A stretch of DNA of 64,000 nt from an uncultured Flavobacteriales bacterium (GCA_946480085.1 CAMLHZ010000004.1:62001-126000), one strand, 5' to 3'; positions 45,115 to 53,545 are shown, counted from the first letter of the stretch. Numbers and translations: made by a program. The notes: generated from the sequence alone by a model not told the origin.

Positions 45115-45529
45115 CTTTTGATAACGACAAGCGTCAGTGCAGTCGCCCAATGAACAACATGATTAATTCTCTTACTTTTTCATTGCCAAAAAGTAAGCAA
45201 AAGTCTAGTCTCATTTCAAGTCGTTCGGGGAAAAATGCTTTTTTCTATTGCGGAGAAAAGTATGGAAATTTCGTTCCTCAATTTCAAACGTAAACGCCTT
45301 TTCGCCTTAATTACGAAAACACATTTTTCCTTCTCCTCACTTCAGAAATGAGACCGAACTAAGGGTTCTGACATCAATTCCTGTTTCTTAATACACTTGA
45401 GTATAGTAAAAGTCCTTTTCCACCTATTAATTCTATTCGCTAGATAGAAAGCAACTATTTTGAAGAGCAAGTGTCCAAGAAAGTGGAGAAGAAATAATCT
45501 ATCGCCTTCCTCAAAGGGAAAAGCGCATT
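45115..45529. other. 415-base region without a supported gene
   Basis: The region between the M28 peptidase end and the EamA transporter end contains the third copy of the composite repeat (45171-45345) and nothing else recognisable. A short minus-strand frame at 45342-45533 overlaps the EamA stop and has no family likeness. Confidence 0.6.
45171..45345 (+). repeat. Composite three-block repeat, copy 3
   Basis: Block 1: perfect inverted repeat CTTACTTTTT (45171-45180) / AAAAAGTAAG (45188-45197), followed by CAAAAGTCTAGTC and AAGTCGTTCGGGG. Block 2: CAAACGTAAACGCCTTT at 45285-45301, 87 bases after the hairpin. Block 3: CCTCACTTCAG at 45335-45345, 50 bases after the start of block 2. Spacing agrees with the copies at 33001 and 33427 although the bases between blocks have diverged. 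Confidence 0.75.
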
Positions 45530-46438
45530 TCAACTATTCTTTTTCACTGAATAATTCGCTAAAGCCACTCCCCCAATAATCACCGCCATTCCCAAAACCT
45601 GCTGCCATAGAATGCTCTCGTGATTGTAGAAACAACCAATAATTACTGCAACAATTGGAATGAGGTAAGTAACTGAACTTGCGAAAACCGCAGATCTCAA
45701 TGCAATAATCCGGTTAAAAAGAACTACAGCGATACACGTTCCCACAACACTCAATATGGCAATATAACCCAAACCTGAATAACCGTTTACGTTCTTGGTC
45801 ATTACCACAAATGCTCCAGAGAAATAAGCTACAATTAATGCCGGTAACCCAACAATAGTAAATGCCAATGCCGTAATTTCAAGAGATTTCAGACTTTGAC
45901 ATTCGTATTTGATCGTATTCAAACTGGTAGCGTAAAGAATGGTTGCTAAAACAACTGCGCCAATGTGCGGCCAACTGATGGTTCCATCAAAAACAGAAGA
46001 ACCTACCAGTAAACAAATTCCTACGAAGGCGATAAGCAATCCAAAAACCTGTCGTTTAGAGACGGCTTGTTTGAAAACAGTATAACCAATTATAATGGTA
46101 AAGAATGATGTGAAGCTATTAAGCATTCCAGCCATTCCGGAAGAAACTCCGGTTTCCGCATAGGTGAACAAAAAAGCCGGCAAAAAGTTTCCGCAGGTTC
46201 CAACAATCAACAAAGCGAAAAAGAGACGCAACGATTTGATTTTCCTTAGCAGAACAATACCGAATGGAAACATCACTAATCCGGCGATGGTCATGCGAAG
46301 TGCACCAACCTGAACATCAGAATAAATGGGAATGTGATCTTCGGTTTCCATTCCACGAAGCATGAGAATGAAAGAACTTCCCCAAACAAGGGCAAGAAAG
46401 ACTAAAAGCAACCAACTAAGAATTGACTTCTTCTCCAT
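45530..46438 (-). CDS. EamA-family (DMT) transporter
   Basis: 302 residues with ten predicted membrane helices arranged as two EamA repeats: the first ends near FAYTEAGVSSGMAGMLNSFTSFFTIIIGY, the second near SAVFASSVTYLIPIVAVIIG. The N-terminal WGSSFILM motif is usual. Inner-membrane exporter of small metabolites; substrate unknown. It overlaps the upstream small membrane protein gene by 23 bases and is the last gene of the minus-strand run beginning at 48887. Confidence 0.9.
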   Translation of the reverse strand: MEKKSILSWLLLVFLALVWGSSFILMLRGMETEDHIPIYSDVQVGALRMTIAGLVMFPFGIVLLRKIKSLRLFFALLIVGTCGNFLPAFLFTYAETGVSSGMAGMLNSFTSFFTIIIGYTVFKQAVSKRQVFGLLIAFVGICLLVGSSVFDGTISWPHIGAVVLATILYATSLNTIKYECQSLKSLEITALAFTIVGLPALIVAYFSGAFVVMTKNVNGYSGLGYIAILSVVGTCIAVVLFNRIIALRSAVFASSVTYLIPIVAVIIGCFYNHESILWQQVLGMAVIIGGVALANYSVKKNS

Positions 46439-46763
46439 TGTCGAATTCCATTTTCTTTGCTGTGAATCTAAATCGAAGGTATACTAAGACGGGGAAACCA
46501 AGGTAGAACAACACTAGCATTGCCCAACCAACGGGTTTCAAAGAAACGTTAGAAGGACTGATACCGTTCTTGATTAAATCCTGTTTGTCCCAACCCAATA
46601 AATTTCGAAGTGAGATACTTTGTTCTACTTTAAAATGCACGAGTTTATTGTCATAATTCGCTACAGCATCGGCCAAAGGGATGGAAACTGCAAGACTAAG
46701 AACAATCAGAAAGACAAATAAAAGAAGTGCTGCAAGTAAGGGCTTTTTGACGAAAATGTTCAT
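46416..46763 (-). CDS. Small membrane protein, unknown
   Basis: 115 residues with two membrane helices, at about 9-29 (LLAALLLFVFLIVLSLAVSIPLA) and 81-97 (GWAMLVLFYLGFPVLVYL), separated by a hydrophilic loop of about 50 residues. No family recognised. The last 23 bases overlap the EamA gene, so the two are likely translated together. Confidence 0.7.
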   Translation of the reverse strand: MNIFVKKPLLAALLLFVFLIVLSLAVSIPLADAVANYDNKLVHFKVEQSISLRNLLGWDKQDLIKNGISPSNVSLKPVGWAMLVLFYLGFPVLVYLRFRFTAKKMEFDNGEEVNS

Positions 46764-46810
46764 GCTGCAAAAGTAATGATTAAGCTGAGACGGATTTATG
46801 AAGAGTTGAC

Positions 46811-47698
46811 TTATAATTTTACCATTTCTACAGAAAAAGCACCCTTCATTTCAATCCCTAAGCTCCATTTGTAATTGAGTACTTGCCCGGAAGTTCGAAT
46901 ATGGCTATTCTTTTCGGTGTTTAGATTGGAGATTAACCAACCTTCTTTTTGAGCGGGCTCAATACTTAGAATTCCTTCATCGTTGAAATCACCGTCAGGA
47001 CTTGAATAAACCGCCGAATAACCAAAATTGATATCAACAGCTGGCGACCACAATGCGTTTCCAATGGTTTGAGCAACGCCAACATAAATTTGCTGTTCCA
47101 TTGCACGCGCTCTTGCACCAATATGTACACGGGTCGCACCTTTCAATGTTTCTGTACACGATGGAACAACAATAAAATCTACTCCTGCTTGAGCCAGTAA
47201 TTGTCCGCCAACTGCAAACTCTATATCAAAACAAATCTGCACTCCAAAACGCCCATATTTGGTATCGAAAATGCGTAAAACACCATCAGAACTGGAGACG
47301 TTCCACTCTTCGTCTTCAAAACGTGTCATGAAATGTTTGTCTTGATAGGAATAATTACTCTCAGTGAAAACGAAAGCACGATTGACAAACTTCTTTTCAA
47401 CTTTCACAGGGAAACTTGGAGCGACAATCACACAATCAAACTTCTTGGCTAGCTGCTGAAAAGTAGAAATGAACGATGGCAACAATTCCTGAAGGATTTC
47501 AATTTGCCCAGTTAGATCGGATCTGATTTCTTCATTGTATAAAGAAGTTAATTCCATGGCACCATACTCGGGAAACACGAGAACTTTAGCTTCAACATCA
47601 GTTGCGCTTTTCACCCAAGATTCAACATGAATTTGCCAATCTTCAAAGGACGAATGTTCCAAAATCGGATATTGAGCTAAGGCTAATTTCACTTCCAT
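46811..47698 (-). CDS. Carbon-nitrogen hydrolase (nitrilase superfamily amidase)
   Basis: 295 residues from the ATG at 47698. The catalytic triad of the nitrilase superfamily is complete: Glu44 in VFPEYGAME, Lys121 in YQDKHFMTRFE and Cys156 in FGVQICFDIEF. An amidase or nitrilase-like activity on a small molecule is expected; the substrate is unknown. Its first ten bases overlap the end of the GNAT gene. In many bacteria these two domains are found fused in one polypeptide (GNAT then nitrilase), so this looks like the separate version of that pair. The frame also reaches a TTG at 47710. Confidence 0.92.
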   Translation of the reverse strand: MEVKLALAQYPILEHSSFEDWQIHVESWVKSATDVEAKVLVFPEYGAMELTSLYNEEIRSDLTGQIEILQELLPSFISTFQQLAKKFDCVIVAPSFPVKVEKKFVNRAFVFTESNYSYQDKHFMTRFEDEEWNVSSSDGVLRIFDTKYGRFGVQICFDIEFAVGGQLLAQAGVDFIVVPSCTETLKGATRVHIGARARAMEQQIYVGVAQTIGNALWSPAVDINFGYSAVYSSPDGDFNDEGILSIEPAQKEGWLISNLNTEKNSHIRTSGQVLNYKWSLGIEMKGAFSVEMVKL

Positions 47699-48294
47699 TG
47701 TTTCATCCAAAATTGAAGATGTTTAGTTGTTTCCTGCGTTTCATTTCTGTCGAGCCAACTCATTTCGCAGGTAAAGTCTTGTTTTTCGTAACCTCGTTTT
47801 TGCCAGAAAACCTCGTTGGAATGATAGTCAACAGGCTTGAGCGGATGGTTTTCACTTCTCACCACACTGCAGAACGTTGTGGTACTAAATCCAAGACTCA
47901 GCGCATGTTTTTCTCTAACGTCGAAAAATTGATGCCCCAACCCTTTTCCGCGATATTCATTGAAGAGAATACTTTCACCGAAATAGAAAATCGTGTTGAT
48001 ATCAAATCCAAGTTGAATAAACGGCAGTTTGATTTCTTCCGACTCTTGTGAAAGCGGCATTCCGGTTGTTGCGCCAACTACTTTATCACCATCAAAAACA
48101 AGATGAACTAAGCTTCTTTGGTCTTTTGTATAAATCTGGAGATAGTTCTTCTCGTATTCCAAATCGCCTTCATAGAGATAAGGGAAATCGTAAAATACTT
48201 TGATACGAAGTTCGCTCAACTGAGGAATTATTTCTTCGACCTCTTTACCTGAAAAGGTGCGGGAACTTAGTTTTCCGAAACGAGTTGAATCCAC
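47689..48294 (-). CDS. GNAT-family acetyltransferase
   Basis: 201 residues. The acetyl-CoA binding motif is RGKGLG at 115-120 (in FNEYRGKGLGHQFFDVRE), preceded by the strand FYFGESILF. Start is a GTG at 48294, 28 bases inside the end of the upstream NTF2-like gene; no ATG fits. The C-terminus overlaps the nitrilase-family gene by ten bases. Substrate unknown; a shared pathway with the amidase is inferred from the overlap and from the known fusion of these domains elsewhere. Confidence 0.88.
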   Translation of the reverse strand: MDSTRFGKLSSRTFSGKEVEEIIPQLSELRIKVFYDFPYLYEGDLEYEKNYLQIYTKDQRSLVHLVFDGDKVVGATTGMPLSQESEEIKLPFIQLGFDINTIFYFGESILFNEYRGKGLGHQFFDVREKHALSLGFSTTTFCSVVRSENHPLKPVDYHSNEVFWQKRGYEKQDFTCEMSWLDRNETQETTKHLQFWMKQWK

Positions 48295-48671
48295 AATTCG
48301 AGATTGTAGTAAGTGGTTACACGGGTTATTTTCCCATTTACCACTTCCAGAAATGCAGAAGCCGGGAGAACATAGTTCTGTCCTTTTGCTTCAGGTAAAC
48401 CTTCTTCACTATTCTTGTACGTTCCATGAACAACGAATTCGGCAGCAATTCTACCTTCTGTTTCAGATGAAAACAGAACGATATCCTTCAATTCTTCAGA
48501 ATAACTGTCGTCCATATGTTTCATAAAATCAGTGAACAACGCTTTTCCAATTCTTGGAGTTCCCTGATTGGGTTCGTGACGAATATTATCGTCTACAAAG
48601 GAAATCATTGCAGACCAATCTCTTGAATTGAAAGCCTGATAGTAATTCTTTACAACTTCTAATGCGCTCAT
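48267..48671 (-). CDS. NTF2-like / SnoaL-like protein
   Basis: 134 residues with the SnoaL-like NTF2 fold pattern: helix VKNYYQAFNSRDWSAMISFVDDNIRHEP, then RIGKALFTDFMKHMD and the strands VLFSSETEGRIAAEFVVHG and LPASAFLEVVNGKITRVTTYYN. Such proteins bind or isomerise small hydrophobic molecules, or have no enzyme activity. It starts directly next to the stop of the Kazal lipoprotein gene and overlaps the GNAT gene by 28 bases. Confidence 0.85.
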   Translation of the reverse strand: MSALEVVKNYYQAFNSRDWSAMISFVDDNIRHEPNQGTPRIGKALFTDFMKHMDDSYSEELKDIVLFSSETEGRIAAEFVVHGTYKNSEEGLPEAKGQNYVLPASAFLEVVNGKITRVTTYYNLELWIQLVSEN

Positions 48672-48887
48672 TTATTTATTTGGGCATTCGCCTTTAACAT
48701 AGTTTGTAATTCCGTGACATTCTGCCTGACAAGCGTTGCTGTATGTTTTTTCATTACAGCCACAAACAGGATCGTATTGCATTGTACATATACAGTCCTC
48801 ATTCACTTTCTCGGTGCATTCTGCTGTGGTTCTGCATCCCTGAAGAGAAAGAACCATTAGAAGCACCATTATTCCTACCAATCTCAT
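48672..48887 (-). CDS. Kazal-type protease-inhibitor domain lipoprotein
   Basis: 71 residues: a lipoprotein signal peptide (LVGIMVLLMVLSLQGC; lipid Cys18) and a single Kazal domain with CICTMQYDPVCGCNEKTYSNAC and CHGITNYVKGEC. The cysteines are at 24, 32, 34, 42, 44, 53, 57 and 68. The PVCG...TYSNAC core is the Kazal signature. Such domains inhibit serine proteases; the anchoring suggests it protects the cell surface, which is inference. It is the first gene of the minus-strand run, and a TAACTTCG box lies about 14 bases before the ATG. Confidence 0.85.
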   Translation of the reverse strand: MRLVGIMVLLMVLSLQGCRTTAECTEKVNEDCICTMQYDPVCGCNEKTYSNACQAECHGITNYVKGECPNK

Positions 48888-48986
48888 GTATTTGTTTTTA
48901 CGAAGTTACAAAACTGAACGCCACGTACAACGTCATTAAACCTTTCCTGAAGGAAATCATCCAAGTTGAAAATAAAATAGTTTAGA

Positions 48987-49418
48987 ATGAAAGCAATTAC
49001 ATTAATGCTGAGCATTTTCGCCTTTACAATGGCATTTGCACAGGGAGGACAGAAAGCAGAACAGGTAAAGAAAACACCTGAGGAACGTGCTAAAGCAGTT
49101 ACTACTAGAATGACGGAGAAGTTGAGTCTTAGCACCGAACAACAGTCGAAAGTCTCAACAATCAATTTGACTTACGCTCAAAAACACCAAACCATTCGTG
49201 AGAATACTGCACTTTCGAAGGACGAAAAGAAAACACAATTGGAGGCATCTAAAACCGCTTTGATGGCAGAGTACAAATCGATTCTTACTGATGAACAGTA
49301 CAAAAAGCTGGAAGAAATAAAAGCGAAACACGAAGAGCGAAAAGCGAATGGAAAACCTCCAAAGGGGGCTTCCAAAACACCCAATAAAAATCTGGAAGCG
49401 CCTGAGGAAGAATTGTAA
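48987..49418 (+). CDS. Exported Spy/CpxP-like helical protein
   Basis: 143 residues with a signal peptide (ITLMLSIFAFTMAFAQ). The mature part is highly charged and helical (TPEERAKAVTTRMTEKLSLS, the TLTDEQYKKLEEIKAKHEERK-like second half), and the LTxEQ-type repeats are typical of small periplasmic Spy/CpxP/DUF4890 proteins. Such proteins act as chaperones or sense envelope stress; a role here is inferred. The tail is rich in Pro, Lys and Glu. A strong terminator follows. Confidence 0.82.
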   Translation: MKAITLMLSIFAFTMAFAQGGQKAEQVKKTPEERAKAVTTRMTEKLSLSTEQQSKVSTINLTYAQKHQTIRENTALSKDEKKTQLEASKTALMAEYKSILTDEQYKKLEEIKAKHEERKANGKPPKGASKTPNKNLEAPEEEL

Positions 49419-49423
49419 AAAGC

Positions 49424-49466
49424 AAAACCCTGAAGCAGATGTTATCATCACTTCAGGGTTTTCTTT
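49424..49466. terminator. Bidirectional terminator
   Basis: AAAACCCTGAAG at 49424-49435 pairs perfectly with CTTCAGGGTTTT at 49451-49462 around a 15-base loop, with T-runs on both strands. It separates the Spy-like gene from the convergent membrane protein gene. Confidence 0.88.
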
Positions 49467-49482
49467 AATCCTTATTAGCTAA

Positions 49483-50157
49483 TTAATAGTTTTTAAACTT
49501 CTCTGAAAAGAAAACCTTGTCTCTATTGAGTTTGTCTTCCAATGCGTTTCTAAATCCTTTAAAATCGGATTTATCTATTGCATTTGCAGGAAAGAACAAT
49601 TGCAATTCTTCAATGTATTCGAAATAAACAGTTTGCTGGTGAAGTTCAACTCTTCTCAATCCCGAGAAATAAAGAACATTGACTTCTCGATCAGCAACAA
49701 CCAATGCTTTATCAGAAATTCCGATTCTGTACCAATTATTGGCAATCAGAATAAATACGATTTGTTCTGCAAAAATCAAAGCATAAACCAATTGCAGCGA
49801 CCATGATCTGCTATCGATAGCGAAACAAACAGCGGAAAATCCAAGAGCCACAATTGCTTCAATTATAAAAAACACTCTTATTTGCTTTTTGCGTTCAACA
49901 CCAATAGATGCACTCCAATAAAAACGTTCAGGTTTTCTGAGCATTCCTACTCCAACCCAGCGATGAATTGCTCTTCTTCCGGCAATCAGGAGAATTAACC
50001 CAGCAAAAGCAAGATAAGCGTATTCCAAATATTGATTTTCTATTTCTGCAGTTTCAAAATTCACAAATGGAATTCCGCTTTGGTACATGTTGTAGATCAA
50101 CAGGAACATGGCTGGAAACGAAACCACCAGCAAGAGAATATTTACGGAACGATTCAT
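49483..50157 (-). CDS. Membrane protein, unknown
   Basis: 224 residues with four predicted membrane helices: about 6-24 (NILLLVVSFPAMFLLIY), 45-62 (YLEYAYLAFAGLILLIAG), 92-112 (VFFIIEAIVALGFSAVCFA) and 118-138 (LVYALIFAEQIVFILIANNWY). A hydrophilic C-terminal domain follows (LVVADREVNVLYFSGLRRVELH). No family recognised. Its ATG overlaps the stop of the DUF349 gene (TAATG), so translation is coupled to it. Confidence 0.75.
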   Translation of the reverse strand: MNRSVNILLLVVSFPAMFLLIYNMYQSGIPFVNFETAEIENQYLEYAYLAFAGLILLIAGRRAIHRWVGVGMLRKPERFYWSASIGVERKKQIRVFFIIEAIVALGFSAVCFAIDSRSWSLQLVYALIFAEQIVFILIANNWYRIGISDKALVVADREVNVLYFSGLRRVELHQQTVYFEYIEELQLFFPANAIDKSDFKGFRNALEDKLNRDKVFFSEKFKNY

Positions 50158-51854
50158 TAAACGAGTTGTTTCAACTTGTTCTTCAATTCAACAATTCGGT
50201 TTCTTGAAGCCTCAATTTTACCTTCAACCTCTTTACGAAGTGAATCGGCACCTTTTGATTTGGCGAAGAATCCAAGATTGTTTTCCAGCTGGCGAATGTC
50301 ATTTTCAATACGCGTAATTTTCTCGCGAATATCGATGCGTTCACGTTGTAAAGCTTTGTCCGCATTTGGACTTGCTTTCAATGTATCCAATTTTGCCTGG
50401 AACATTACACGATCCTGTTCTGCTCCTTCCAATTTCAAACGTTTGTAGTGTTCGTCAAGAGCTTCACGGTATGCATTGTAGATATTATCCTTTTCCTTCA
50501 TCGGCACTTTTCCAAGCGCAGTGAAATCAGCTGCGTAAGTACGAAGAATCGCTAAAGCTTCTTTTTTATCCTCTGGAAGCAGAGTACTTTTGATTTTCTC
50601 AATCAACTCTTTCTTTGCAACAAGGTTTCCAGCTAAAGCTTCATCTTGTGCTGCGTAGAAAGTAGATTTTGCGTTGAAAAAATGATCACAAGCTCCACGG
50701 AATTCCTTCCACAACTTTTGCTCGTTGCGTTGTCCGGCATTTCCCAGACTTTTCCAAACCCCTTGCAATTTTACAATTTCAGCGCTTGTTTCTTTCCATT
50801 CCTGGCTTTCTTTCAGCTGATTCAATTTATCGATCAACTCTTGCTTTTTGTTCGCAACGGCATCAAAACTACCTTTCAAACCATCAAAGAATGCTTTCTT
50901 CTTTGTAAAGAATTCATCACATGAAGCGCGGAATTGTTTCCATACTTCTTCGTTTTCTTTACGTGGTCCGAAACCAATTTTCTTCCAAGCTTCCTGCAAT
51001 TCTAGTAATTGTTTGGTAGTTGCATCCCACTCTTTTGTTGAAGAAACATGAAGGTCTTTCACCAAATCTTGCGCCTTTTGAGCAAGTTCTTTCTTTAGTT
51101 CAAGATTTGAAGTTAACTCGGAACGTTTCTCTTCATAAAATCCGTGAATTCGCGTATACGTTGCGCGAACAGCATCCCAATAAGCCGTTTTCAAGTTTTC
51201 CCACTCTTCGTTGCGAACAGGACCAATTTCGTCCCACTCATTCTGAAGTGCTTTCAACGCATGTTCAACATCTTTAATCTGGTCAACTGACAATAACTGC
51301 TGAATACGTTGAATAACGTCCAATTTCAATTGTTCATTACGATGTAAATCGTGTTCGCGTAATTCACGGTAAATTTTAATATGGTAGAAGAATGTTTCTA
51401 ACAAACGAGAATATTCCGACTGGATTTCCTGACGTTTCTCACGCGTGATGTCACCCACTTCTTTCCATTGTTCATGGATTTCTTTGTAAGCAGCAAGAGC
51501 AGCACCAATGTTCTCCTCTTTTTCTACCACTTCTCTAAGTCGAGCTATTAAACTTTTCTTACGACGCAGGTTTGCTTCTTCAGCGTCTTGCTTAATACGA
51601 AGTTGTGCAGCACGTTTTTCGCGGTACTGACCCAACAATTCGTAAAAGGCATTGCGCACTTCATCCACAGGTTTTTCCATAGGTTCTTCACCTTTTTCCT
51701 GTGCATCAAGTTGCGCGACCTGAAACTTACGATCTTCCTCCAAAAGAAGATCTTCCATTTGCGTACGTAATTCCGCGATTTCGCGTGCAACAGCCAACGC
51801 ATCTTCTTGCGCAGCTAAAGCTTGTAGTTGTTCTAATAGAGCCGACTTATCCAT
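50157..51854 (-). CDS. DUF349 repeat protein
   Basis: 565 residues of mostly charged alpha helix. Five DUF349 units can be seen by their W..iG..p pattern and following helices: EQWKEVGDITREKRQEI, NEWDEIGPVRNEEWENLK, EAWKKIGFGPRKENEEVWKQ, GVWKSLGNAGQRNEQKLWKE, and a final ADFTALGKVPMKEKDN. The ends are predicted coiled coils. No signal peptide, so cytoplasmic. Function unknown; DUF349 proteins have been linked to nucleic-acid or ribosome-associated roles without proof. Confidence 0.9.
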   Translation of the reverse strand: MDKSALLEQLQALAAQEDALAVAREIAELRTQMEDLLLEEDRKFQVAQLDAQEKGEEPMEKPVDEVRNAFYELLGQYREKRAAQLRIKQDAEEANLRRKKSLIARLREVVEKEENIGAALAAYKEIHEQWKEVGDITREKRQEIQSEYSRLLETFFYHIKIYRELREHDLHRNEQLKLDVIQRIQQLLSVDQIKDVEHALKALQNEWDEIGPVRNEEWENLKTAYWDAVRATYTRIHGFYEEKRSELTSNLELKKELAQKAQDLVKDLHVSSTKEWDATTKQLLELQEAWKKIGFGPRKENEEVWKQFRASCDEFFTKKKAFFDGLKGSFDAVANKKQELIDKLNQLKESQEWKETSAEIVKLQGVWKSLGNAGQRNEQKLWKEFRGACDHFFNAKSTFYAAQDEALAGNLVAKKELIEKIKSTLLPEDKKEALAILRTYAADFTALGKVPMKEKDNIYNAYREALDEHYKRLKLEGAEQDRVMFQAKLDTLKASPNADKALQRERIDIREKITRIENDIRQLENNLGFFAKSKGADSLRKEVEGKIEASRNRIVELKNKLKQLV

Positions 51855-51868
51855 TTTTTATTCTTTTA

Positions 51869-51932
51869 GTTCAAAGGTTTAAAAAGTTCAAAGGATCAAA
51901 TACTAAAGTTGAACCATTTGAACTCTTTGAAC
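51869..51932. repeat. Inverted repeat of GTTCAAAG words
   Basis: GTTCAAAG occurs at 51869 and 51886 in direct orientation and as CTTTGAAC at 51925-51932, with TTGAACC and TTTGAACT in between. The set can fold into a long imperfect hairpin. It fills the gap between the DUF349 start and the PfkB kinase end. Confidence 0.5.
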
Positions 51933-51942
51933 AATTTTATCT

Positions 51943-52872
51943 TTATCCAATAACTGGATTCATTTCATAATTTGTCAATGCAACTAACTGTTCAATTCGT
52001 GCATCAACATCTTCTTTTGTGATCTCAAGCAAACGCTGAGTTCCAAATTTCTCTACACAGAAAGATGCCAAAGCTGAACCAGCGATAATTGCACGTTTCA
52101 TGTTTTCAAACGAAATATCGTCACTTGCGGCCAAATATCCAATAAATCCACCTGCAAATGTGTCACCAGCACCTGTTGGATCGAAAACAACCTCCAAAGG
52201 TAAAGCCGGAGCAAAGAACACTTTTTCGTCCTGGAACAATAACGCTCCGTGTTCACCTTTCTTAATTATCAAGGTTTTTGGACCCATTGAGCGGATCACT
52301 TTTGAAGCAGTCATCAAAGAATATTCTCCTGAAAGCTGACGTGCTTCTTCATCATTCACGATCAAAACATCAATCAATTTCAATGTTTCTTTCAAATCAT
52401 CAAGAGCAATGTCCATCCAGAAATTCATTGTATCCATTGCAATCAACTTTGGACGAGTTGTTAAACGCTCGATAACCATACGTTGTACGGCAGGAGCCAG
52501 GTTTCCTAACATCAAATATTCAGCACCTTGGTAGCTATCCGGAATGATTGGATCAAACGTTTCCAATACGTTCAACTCAGTAACTAAAGTATCACGACTG
52601 TTCATGTCGTTGTGGTAACGTCCTGACCAAAAGAATGTTTTTTCACCTTTTTTAATTTGAAGACCTTCTTGCTTAACTCCACGAGCAGCCAAAGTATCCA
52701 ATGTTTCCTGAGGAAAATCTTCTCCAACTACAGAAACGATACGTTGATCTTTTACAAAATTTGAAGCTGAAAGAGCGATGAAAGTTCCTGCTCCACCAAC
52801 AATTTTATCGGTTTTCCCGAAAGGTGTTTCAATGGCGTCGAATGCTACGCTACCTACTGTTACTAAACTCAT
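51943..52872 (-). CDS. PfkB-family carbohydrate kinase
   Basis: 309 residues with the ribokinase fold: an N-terminal VTVGSVAFDAIETP strand, the KIVGGAGTFIALSAS Gly-rich motif (24-37) and the ATP/catalytic motif DPTGAGDTFAGGF at 231-243, with catalytic Asp237. IVNDEEARQLSGE is the family segment before the nucleotide site. The sugar or nucleoside substrate is not clear from sequence. A TACTTTTG box lies 17 bases before its ATG. Confidence 0.9.
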   Translation of the reverse strand: MSLVTVGSVAFDAIETPFGKTDKIVGGAGTFIALSASNFVKDQRIVSVVGEDFPQETLDTLAARGVKQEGLQIKKGEKTFFWSGRYHNDMNSRDTLVTELNVLETFDPIIPDSYQGAEYLMLGNLAPAVQRMVIERLTTRPKLIAMDTMNFWMDIALDDLKETLKLIDVLIVNDEEARQLSGEYSLMTASKVIRSMGPKTLIIKKGEHGALLFQDEKVFFAPALPLEVVFDPTGAGDTFAGGFIGYLAASDDISFENMKRAIIAGSALASFCVEKFGTQRLLEITKEDVDARIEQLVALTNYEMNPVIG

Positions 52873-52889
52873 AATTTTTGAATATGGTA

Positions 52890-52897
52890 CAAAAGTA
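52890..52897 (-). promoter_or_regulatory. Candidate -7 box (TACTTTTG) of the PfkB kinase gene
   Basis: Minus-strand TACTTTTG fits TAnnTTTG and ends 17 bases before the ATG at 52872. Confidence 0.45.
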
Positions 52898-52899
52898 GT

Positions 52900-52990
52900 T
52901 AATAGTGAATAGAAAGCAGAAAACAGAGAACAGGAAATGTAAGAATAAATTGAACAATCTGATTCCTAATCTCTATTCTCTGTTCACTAA
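52900..52990. repeat. GAATAGA / CTCTATTCTCT repeat region
   Basis: GTGAATAGAAAGCAGAAAACAGAGAACAGG on the left faces CTAATCTCTATTCTCTGTTCAC on the right. The 16-mer CTAATCTCTATTCTCT at 52966-52981 is identical to 39820-39835. It lies between the divergent PfkB kinase gene and the 53007 gene. Confidence 0.5.
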
Positions 52991-52994
52991 TCAC

Positions 52995-53002
52995 TAATTT
53001 TG
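52995..53002 (+). promoter_or_regulatory. Candidate -7 box (TAATTTTG) of the 53007 gene
   Basis: TAATTTTG fits TAnnTTTG and ends four bases before the ATG at 53007. Confidence 0.4.
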
Positions 53003-53006
53003 TAGA

Positions 53007-53366
53007 ATGGATTACGCCTTAGAATTACGCTATCAACATTTGGTAAGAGAACTTTCGAAAACTTTCGGGGAAGGAATCGATCTTCAGATATTGCTGTTCC
53101 TTATAGGAGTTGAAGAACTGGGGAAAGGGTTCCAGACATTCAAGAAACATGAGAAAACAGATTTGATGCACATTGCTATTTGCACCATTTTGGAACCTTA
53201 TGGTTACTACGAATTTATTGGTAAAGACAAGGACGAATGGCCACATTTTGAATTGAAGAAGGAATTACCACCATTATCAGATGCTGAGCAACAAGAATTC
53301 ATGAAGGGTGCTATAGTTGAGTATTTCGAACATCACGGGTATTCTACGGTTCACTTGCAACCATAA
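53007..53366 (+). CDS. Hypothetical small protein
   Basis: 119 residues without signal peptide or membrane helix: a helical first half (ELRYQHLVRELSKTF, IDLQILLFLIGVEELGKGF, DLMHIAICTILEPYGYYEF) and an acidic second half (LPPLSDAEQQEFMKGAIVEYFEHHG). Proteins of this look are common single genes in Flavobacteriales, but I know no function. Flanked by repeat-bearing gaps on both sides. Confidence 0.72.
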   Translation: MDYALELRYQHLVRELSKTFGEGIDLQILLFLIGVEELGKGFQTFKKHEKTDLMHIAICTILEPYGYYEFIGKDKDEWPHFELKKELPPLSDAEQQEFMKGAIVEYFEHHGYSTVHLQP

Positions 53367-53369
53367 AAA

Positions 53370-53545
53370 TAGACTAAAGACCTAAGACCGCTTCGCTAAA
53401 AGAGAAAAGACTGAACTCTTATTTTAAGACCAATCGAGTCTTTTATCTTTCGTCTCAAGTCTTGTTTTTTCGTGTTAACAAATCTAAAACCCAAGGGCAC
53501 GAAGAACACGAGGCTAATCCCCGATAACTTCTCTTATTAACGATT
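53370..53545. repeat. Repeat-rich gap with AAAGACT words
   Basis: AGACTAAAGACCTAAGACC and AAAAGAGAAAAGACT on the left face AGTCTTTTATCTTTCGTCTCAAGTCTT on the right, forming an imperfect inverted repeat. Further on is GGGCACGAAGAACACGAGG, another word of the type dispersed in Bacteroidota genomes. No gene is present between 53367 and 53634. Confidence 0.45.

Noticed and set aside
45342..45533. Open frame of 63 codons on the minus strand after the EamA gene
   Set aside because: It overlaps the EamA stop and part of the composite repeat and shows no recognisable protein pattern.
47689..47710. GNAT and nitrilase genes as one frameshifted gene
   Set aside because: The overlap is ten bases with a normal ATG for the second gene, and both proteins have full-length domains, so separate genes are more likely than a sequencing error.
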